Part shown: positions 59,782 to 64,000 of the stretch, piece after piece | How positions within the stretch are numbered: position 1 is the first letter of the stretch | How the letters are laid out: every line of letters begins with the position of its first letter | From: Oligoflexia bacterium | Lineage (GTDB): Bacteria > Bdellovibrionota_C > UBA2361 > JBGSMV01 | Assembly: GCA_019694515.1 (NCBI GenBank) | Contig: JAIBBU010000001.1 | Location: forward strand, 171,716 to 235,715 | Direction of reading: 5' to 3' | DNA length: 64,000 nt | Translations under genes and position numbers: made by a program | The notes under the pieces: model-generated | What the model saw: only the letters and a program-made list of their open reading frames with translations | Told to the model about the DNA's origin: nothing | Database searches by the model: none

Positions 59782-61152
59782 TCAGGGCAGGATGCGAAGC
59801 AGGCTGGGAGCTTGAGGAGCAGAATTACTCGGAGTCGGAGTTGCTGTCGGAGCCGTTCCAAAATTTACTCCCAGGTCGGTACCATCGCTCGCTGCGCCCT
59901 TAGCCGGACTATTTGAGGCCAGGTGCAGCGCATCCCTGATCGAGGTGGCCATTGCCTTTAAATCAGCGCTATTGCTAAGCGAGCTCCAGGTCGGCAAAGC
60001 GCTCACAAAGTTTGGGTTTACCCCATTTAGATTGTGGTTTGAACCCGAGTTGGAGATTAGGGGGTCAAAGGGGCCGTAGAAAATATTGTTCGTCAGAGCA
60101 TTCGAAGATGCTCCGTTTGAGGACTTGGCTGAATACGCACTGGTTGTTGTGTTAATAAAGGTGTTGTGGTCGATCTCGCCGTTAATGTTGCTCTGACCAT
60201 TCGTGACGCTCATCCCAGCGGTGGTCACGCCGTAGAAGATATTGTTTTTGATATGGTCTTCACCCGCAACAGCTTGACGTGCCAATGCGCCATCTCTTGA
60301 TTTGCCGATGCTGTTTGGGAGCGAGATAAAAACGTTGGAATCCAAGGTATTGTCATAGCCAAACGCGCTGGAGCGGGTATCGTTAACGGTTTTCAACTTC
60401 ATGCCGGTGCCGGAACCGGTCAGCATCATGCAGTTATGGCCATTGGTCGCAATGATATTGTTGCGGAAAATGTTGTGGGATGAAGCATCTCGCAGCATGA
60501 TTCCAAACGATTCGTCTGTCTGGCTGGAATTTGCGACGGTATGTTTAAAGGTGTTGCCTTCAAAGGTTGAGTTGATTACCCAGTGCATCTGCACCATATT
60601 GCCGGCGCTATCTAGAAGCTCAACCGTGTTGTTCTTGAAGCTAAAATTATTTAGCACCGATAGCTGGTTCCATGGGCTATATCCTCTTCCGCTGGTTTTG
60701 AAGGAGCTGTTCTCGATGCTCCAATTTGTAATCCAATAGTTTGCGGTGCATACATTCGAAGCGCAGCTCACGTCATGCTGTGTGTCGCCATTGCCGAATC
60801 CGCCATTTGTGAATTTAATATTGCGAATAGTGATGTTGCTCTTGGAGCCGGATGTCACATAGATGCCGGAGGACACAGACACTGTGTGGTTTTGTCCGTC
60901 CAAAGTAATGCCGCTGGCCTGGATCGAGAATGCTCCGGAGCCGGAGGTGATATCGTTGTCCAAGCAGTAGACAGCGTTCGCTTTGTTGAGAGCGACGGAG
61001 TTTAGATTAGTGATGTGGTCGGTGCAGGCGGCGGTGGTTTCGGCCCTCGCTGATTGGGCCCCTGAAATACATAGGATACAGAGGAGGCTTAAACCTCTGA
61101 CCGCGCGATAAACGAACCTGCCTAACAATGCCTCCAACACCCTAGTACTCAT
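59782..61152 (-). CDS. Exported right-handed parallel beta-helix protein
   Basis: 456 residues. A long signal region (VYRAVRGLSLLCILCISGAQSARA) leads to a chain rich in Asn, Ser, Gly and Thr with coil-like repeats: ITIRNIKFTNGGF, NSTFEGNTFKHTV, HNIFRNNIIATNGHN, LDSNVFISLPNS, IKNNIFYGVTT and IDHNTFINTT. These match PbH1 repeats found in pectate lyases and adhesins. The C-terminus is Pro/Thr-rich. No catalytic residues can be assigned. A perfect 12-bp inverted repeat lies 41 bases upstream. Confidence 0.8.
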   Translation of the reverse strand: MSTRVLEALLGRFVYRAVRGLSLLCILCISGAQSARAETTAACTDHITNLNSVALNKANAVYCLDNDITSGSGAFSIQASGITLDGQNHTVSVSSGIYVTSGSKSNITIRNIKFTNGGFGNGDTQHDVSCASNVCTANYWITNWSIENSSFKTSGRGYSPWNQLSVLNNFSFKNNTVELLDSAGNMVQMHWVINSTFEGNTFKHTVANSSQTDESFGIMLRDASSHNIFRNNIIATNGHNCMMLTGSGTGMKLKTVNDTRSSAFGYDNTLDSNVFISLPNSIGKSRDGALARQAVAGEDHIKNNIFYGVTTAGMSVTNGQSNINGEIDHNTFINTTTSAYSAKSSNGASSNALTNNIFYGPFDPLISNSGSNHNLNGVNPNFVSALPTWSSLSNSADLKAMATSIRDALHLASNSPAKGAASDGTDLGVNFGTAPTATPTPSNSAPQAPSLLRILP

Positions 61153-61549
61153 AAAACCTGGCTCCCTGAGAACTACTAACCTTTTGATTTATCAAATAGT
61201 TGTCATTAAAAGACAACTATTTGCAAGGTCCATGCCTAGTTTTAGGAGCAGCGTTAAATTATATGTGACCGGACAGCTAGACTGGCCCCATATGCTTTCT
61301 ATTCTCCGCTAGCCTGGGTGCTAGGAGCCTAGGGGTCTGCCCATCAAAGGGGTGCTCTCGTGGACTGAAGCTGGGGCGCGACCCGCGATGCTCGGTCGGT
61401 TGTAACCAGGGACACGTTGTTCTTTCAGCCAGAGGCTCTCATTCCTTCCGAGTCGCAGTAAATTGCTCTCGTCCTGAGTATTGGATTGTCGGCTCCGCAA
61501 AGGGTGGTTCGCTCCGTCTTATGGCAATTTCTAATGGCCTCTAGTAAGA
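61153..61549. other. 397-base intergenic region between divergent genes
   Basis: Apart from the inverted repeat at 61193-61223, no gene, tRNA or clear promoter pair is visible. It separates the minus-strand beta-helix gene from the plus-strand methyltransferase and must hold promoters for both. Confidence 0.4.
61193..61223. promoter_or_regulatory. Perfect 12-bp inverted repeat upstream of the beta-helix gene
   Basis: caaatagttgtc (61193-61204) and gacaactatttg (61212-61223) with a 7-base A/T spacer. It sits 41-71 bases before the beta-helix ATG, either as an operator or as a leader hairpin. No T run marks it as a terminator. Confidence 0.6.
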
Positions 61550-62521
61550 ATGAACACCATGCTTAACAAGAACGCCTCTACGCTGGTGCAGGCGATCAAC
61601 GCCAAGATCCAAGCTGGGGAATTCCCCTCAGAGCGCCGCGGTTGTCTATGCGGTTCAGAATTACAGCACCAGGTGAGTAACGTCGATTGGTTGGGACTTA
61701 CTGCGCAAACGGTGATCTGTCACAGCTGCGGCTTGATGCGGCTCAACCCTCGTCTTTCTAAAGCGGGGTATAGTTTATTTTATGGCAGTGATGAGTACCG
61801 GCGCTTGCACAGCGGCGAAGAATTTATCGCCGATGCTGAACGCCGTGTAATGCAGAAACAGGGCGGGCAGATCCTCGCCTTGCTTGAACCTTATCTGACG
61901 CACTCAGAAAGGTTGAAGGTGCTGGAGCTTGGGTGTGGAGGCGGATGGAATCTGCTGCGCTTTGATGCGCAACGCTTCGAGACGCGTGGATACGATCTGA
62001 GTCCTGGGCTGGTGGAGTTCGGAGTAAGTAAGGGATTAGATTTGCGGCTGGGAGCGCTCGAGGCCGCAGAGTCGGATTATGGATGGGCCGACCTCGTCAT
62101 ATTGAATCACGTCTTGGAACATCTAAATGAACCGGCTGATTTTTTGCGTCGACTAAGGGAGAAGTTAAAACCGAGTGCGCTGGTTTATATCGGGGTGCCC
62201 AATATCGACAATTTCAACACCGGGCAGCTGCAGCTCGCGCACACCTATTATTTTTCTCCGCGCACCCTGCGCTATTATCTCCAAAGCCTGGGATTTGCCG
62301 TGGCGGAACTTGGGCCGGCTCAAAACATTCACATGCATGCAATCCTTACTCCCGGAGAAGCGCGGATCGAGCCGCAGCTGCTGCGCGGGGAATACGCGCG
62401 CCTGATGCGGATTATCCGAAATCATCGGCTTCGCAGCCGGGCAGTTAGAGCTTTAGACAGCTTGGGGATTAAGGGGCTATTAAAATCTGCGTTGGGCATG
62501 AATGCCGTTAAATCGAACTAA
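61550..62521 (+). CDS. Class I SAM-dependent methyltransferase with N-terminal zinc motif
   Basis: 323 residues. Two Cys pairs near the start (RGCLCGSEL and ICHSCGLMRLNPR) make a zinc ribbon typical of methyltransferases acting on sugar nucleotides or glycans. The SAM domain has KVLELGCGGGWNLLRF (motif I), YDLSPGLVEFG and DLVILNHVLEHLNEPADFL (motif IV). A C-terminal basic tail follows. The target is not predictable; glycan or polyketide neighbours are absent. Confidence 0.85.
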   Translation: MNTMLNKNASTLVQAINAKIQAGEFPSERRGCLCGSELQHQVSNVDWLGLTAQTVICHSCGLMRLNPRLSKAGYSLFYGSDEYRRLHSGEEFIADAERRVMQKQGGQILALLEPYLTHSERLKVLELGCGGGWNLLRFDAQRFETRGYDLSPGLVEFGVSKGLDLRLGALEAAESDYGWADLVILNHVLEHLNEPADFLRRLREKLKPSALVYIGVPNIDNFNTGQLQLAHTYYFSPRTLRYYLQSLGFAVAELGPAQNIHMHAILTPGEARIEPQLLRGEYARLMRIIRNHRLRSRAVRALDSLGIKGLLKSALGMNAVKSN

Positions 62522-62579
62522 GTTCAAGGTTGCTGGCGGAGAGAGAGCACTTGAAAAACGAGGTGGCAATCGCGCTGCT

Positions 62580-63722
62580 TCAGTCCAGGGTTTTTCTGTA
62601 GCGCAATCCGCCGCCAGTTAGCACCAGCACCAGGAAAAGAGAGATCGGCCAGAGCTCAGGAATTAGATCTCCAAAGTCGCTGCCCTTTAGAAGAATTCCT
62701 CTAACAACTCTTAGAAAATGAGTGAGAGGTAATATTTCACCTAGAGTTTGGGCCCAGTGCGGCATGCCGCGGAACGGAAACATAAAACCGGAGAGCAGCA
62801 ACGAGGGCAGGAAGAAAAACATCGCCATCTGCATCGCCTGTCTTTGGTTGCGAGCGATTGTTGAAAAGGTAATTCCAACAGCGAGGTTTGCCGCAATGAA
62901 AATCAGCGCACACGCGAGTAGCAAGGGGATACTCCCCACCATTGGGACATTAAAGATGAAGCGGGCTGCCAGCAAGATTAAACTCACCTGCACGTAGCCG
63001 ACAAAGATGTAAGGGATGATCTTGCCGATTAGCACCTCAAACGGACGGGTCGGCATGGAGAGCAGAGTCTCCATCGTGCCGCTCTCGGTTTCACGGGTAA
63101 TTGCAAGACCGGTGATGATCACCATGGTTAACGTGAGCACCACGCCCATTAAGCCGGGCACGATATTGTATTGAGTCACCCCTTCAGGGTTGTAGTGCGG
63201 ATGTACGATCAGCTCGATTGGACCCGGACTGCCCTTTAAGAAGGCGAGCGGGCCTTTCAGATCGTTCTGCAAAGCATTGTTGAGCAGCGCTCGCAGGGCC
63301 GCTACGGCATTGCCCGTTGCCGCAGGGTCTGTGGCATCCGCTTCCATCAGCAGCGCAGGCTTTTCGCCGCGCAGGAGTTTGCGACTGAAGTTCTCCGGGA
63401 TGTTCAATACGAATTGGGTACGTCCGTGCAGTAGCGCGGCTTCAGCTTCGGCTGTGGTCTCGAATTCCTGCGAAAGATCGAAATAGGCGCTGTTCTTGGC
63501 GGCCTGCATCAGGGTACGACCCTGCGATCCGCGATCCGCCAGTAAAATTGCAGCCGGCAGATGCTTAGGATCTGAGTTGATCGCAAAACCGAAGAGAATT
63601 AGCTGCATCAAGGGAATTCCGATCATCATGCCGAAGGTCATCCGATCGCGGCGCATTTGGATGAATTCCTTGGCAACGATGGCGAAGAATCGTGTAACGG
63701 AAAAAAAGGGCAGCTGCTTCAT
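62580..63722 (-). CDS. ABC-2 type transporter permease
   Basis: 380 residues. TM1 (MTFGMMIGIPLMQLILFGFAI), a ~140-residue periplasmic loop, then five helices including VPGLMGVVLTLTMVIITGLAI, RETESGTMETLLSMPTRP (cytoplasmic signature of this family) and MAMFFFLPSLLLSGFMFPF. This is the YhhJ/YbhS/YbhR-type permease used in drug or polymer efflux. The ATPase partner overlaps its start by 4 bases. Confidence 0.92.
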   Translation of the reverse strand: MKQLPFFSVTRFFAIVAKEFIQMRRDRMTFGMMIGIPLMQLILFGFAINSDPKHLPAAILLADRGSQGRTLMQAAKNSAYFDLSQEFETTAEAEAALLHGRTQFVLNIPENFSRKLLRGEKPALLMEADATDPAATGNAVAALRALLNNALQNDLKGPLAFLKGSPGPIELIVHPHYNPEGVTQYNIVPGLMGVVLTLTMVIITGLAITRETESGTMETLLSMPTRPFEVLIGKIIPYIFVGYVQVSLILLAARFIFNVPMVGSIPLLLACALIFIAANLAVGITFSTIARNQRQAMQMAMFFFLPSLLLSGFMFPFRGMPHWAQTLGEILPLTHFLRVVRGILLKGSDFGDLIPELWPISLFLVLVLTGGGLRYRKTLD

Positions 63723-64000
63723 GCCTCCACCGTATGTGAACTATCCATCAGACGAATAAAAACGTCTTCCAGCCCCGATTCGATCGGCTGCCAAATGTAA
63801 GGAGGTTTTCTGAAGGGCGCAATCGCTCTTTCCAACGCTGCCTGTTGGGAGCTACTCACATGCAAGGTGTTCCCGAACGCTACGACCTGTTCAATCCCCG
63901 GGAGGCCGGTTAAGTCGTTGGAAAGGGCTAGGAGCTGCGGCCCGCGCACGGACCACGTGGTCAGATTGGCGCGCGCTAATACTTGATCTGACGATCCGGT
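63719..64000 (-). CDS. ABC transporter ATP-binding protein, C-terminal end (cut by window edge)
   Basis: The frame runs from base 64000 to the stop at 63719 with no start inside, 93 residues visible. It holds the domain that follows the nucleotide-binding core in YbhF/DrrA-type ATPases and ends IESGLEDVFIRLMDSS, the conserved C-terminal LEDVFI motif. The Walker motifs lie outside. Its stop overlaps the permease start, so they form one exporter operon; a membrane-fusion gene probably lies further upstream. Confidence 0.85.
   Translation of the reverse strand, partial: TGSSDQVLARANLTTWSVRGPQLLALSNDLTGLPGIEQVVAFGNTLHVSSSQQAALERAIAPFRKPPYIWQPIESGLEDVFIRLMDSSHTVEA

Overview
The window carries ordinary bacterial chromosomal housekeeping genes interleaved with accessory blocks. 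The cell is very likely Gram-negative: there are lipoproteins with lipoboxes, an MltB-type lytic transglycosylase, a YidC with a large periplasmic domain, a DUF1329 (LolA-like) protein and many Sec signal peptides. Base composition looks close to half G+C throughout, and I see no integrase, transposase, phage block, CRISPR array or rRNA. Scattered single nuo and suf genes, a stand-alone MetRS-type tRNA-binding domain, an SspB-like adaptor, a Ser/Thr kinase and two Tad-type clusters suggest a deltaproteobacterial-type lineage (Bdellovibrionota, Myxococcota, SAR324 or a relative). That placement is inference only.

Layout. 0-3.5 kb: a flavin module (apbE, 4-TM protein, FMN-binding protein) diverges from cysteine dioxygenase, a YeiH-type exporter and a periplasmic FKBP. 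3.6-8.2 kb: a solitary Flp-type pilin, then rpmH-rnpA-yidD-yidC-mnmE. 8.6-13.3 kb: a Memo-family protein, two small hypotheticals, lepB, ygfZ and an unknown. 13.6-22.0 kb: Tad-like cluster 1 (cpaE, pilin, cpaB, cpaF, tadB, tadC, then a GspE-N/receiver fusion and a histidine kinase), tightly overlapping. 22.0-26.8 kb, minus strand: receiver protein, tmk, holB, tRNA-binding domain, tatD, MBL hydrolase, nuoB. 27-33 kb: sufB, a TrmB-like regulator facing an orphan binding protein across a clear inverted repeat, a lipoprotein, mltB, holA, tRNA-Phe. 33.3-36.7 kb: a zinc-ribbon/RDD membrane protein with an (EQ)7 tract, rsmE, a DsbA-like isomerase. 37-42 kb: metF, nuoI, DUF1329, DTW protein, then sspB and a secreted coiled-coil protein on the other strand. 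42.0-51.8 kb: a Ser/Thr kinase with two secreted coiled-coil proteins, followed by Tad-like cluster 2 (small pilin, cpaB, cpaF, tadB, tadC, second pilin-like protein, receiver, cpaE). 52-64 kb: parC-parE, hydrolase, redoxin, small secreted proteins, a second orphan binding protein, a beta-helix protein, a methyltransferase and an ABC-2 export pair cut by the window edge.

The most interesting content is the pair of paralogous Tad-type engines. Each has an ATPase, two TadB/TadC platform proteins, a CpaB, a CpaE with a degenerate P-loop and its own tiny pilin-like subunit(s). Each is wired to a different signalling input: a histidine kinase plus an unusual GspE-N/receiver protein in cluster 1; a single-domain receiver inside, and a Ser/Thr kinase operon next to, cluster 2. 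No secretin, prepilin peptidase or TadE/F-type minor pilin lies in either cluster, so they either share outer-membrane and processing parts encoded elsewhere or work in another way. Several short genes (rpmH at 4074, a pilin at 44904, an entericidin-like lipoprotein at 58210) are below usual ORF-length cut-offs and were read directly from the DNA.
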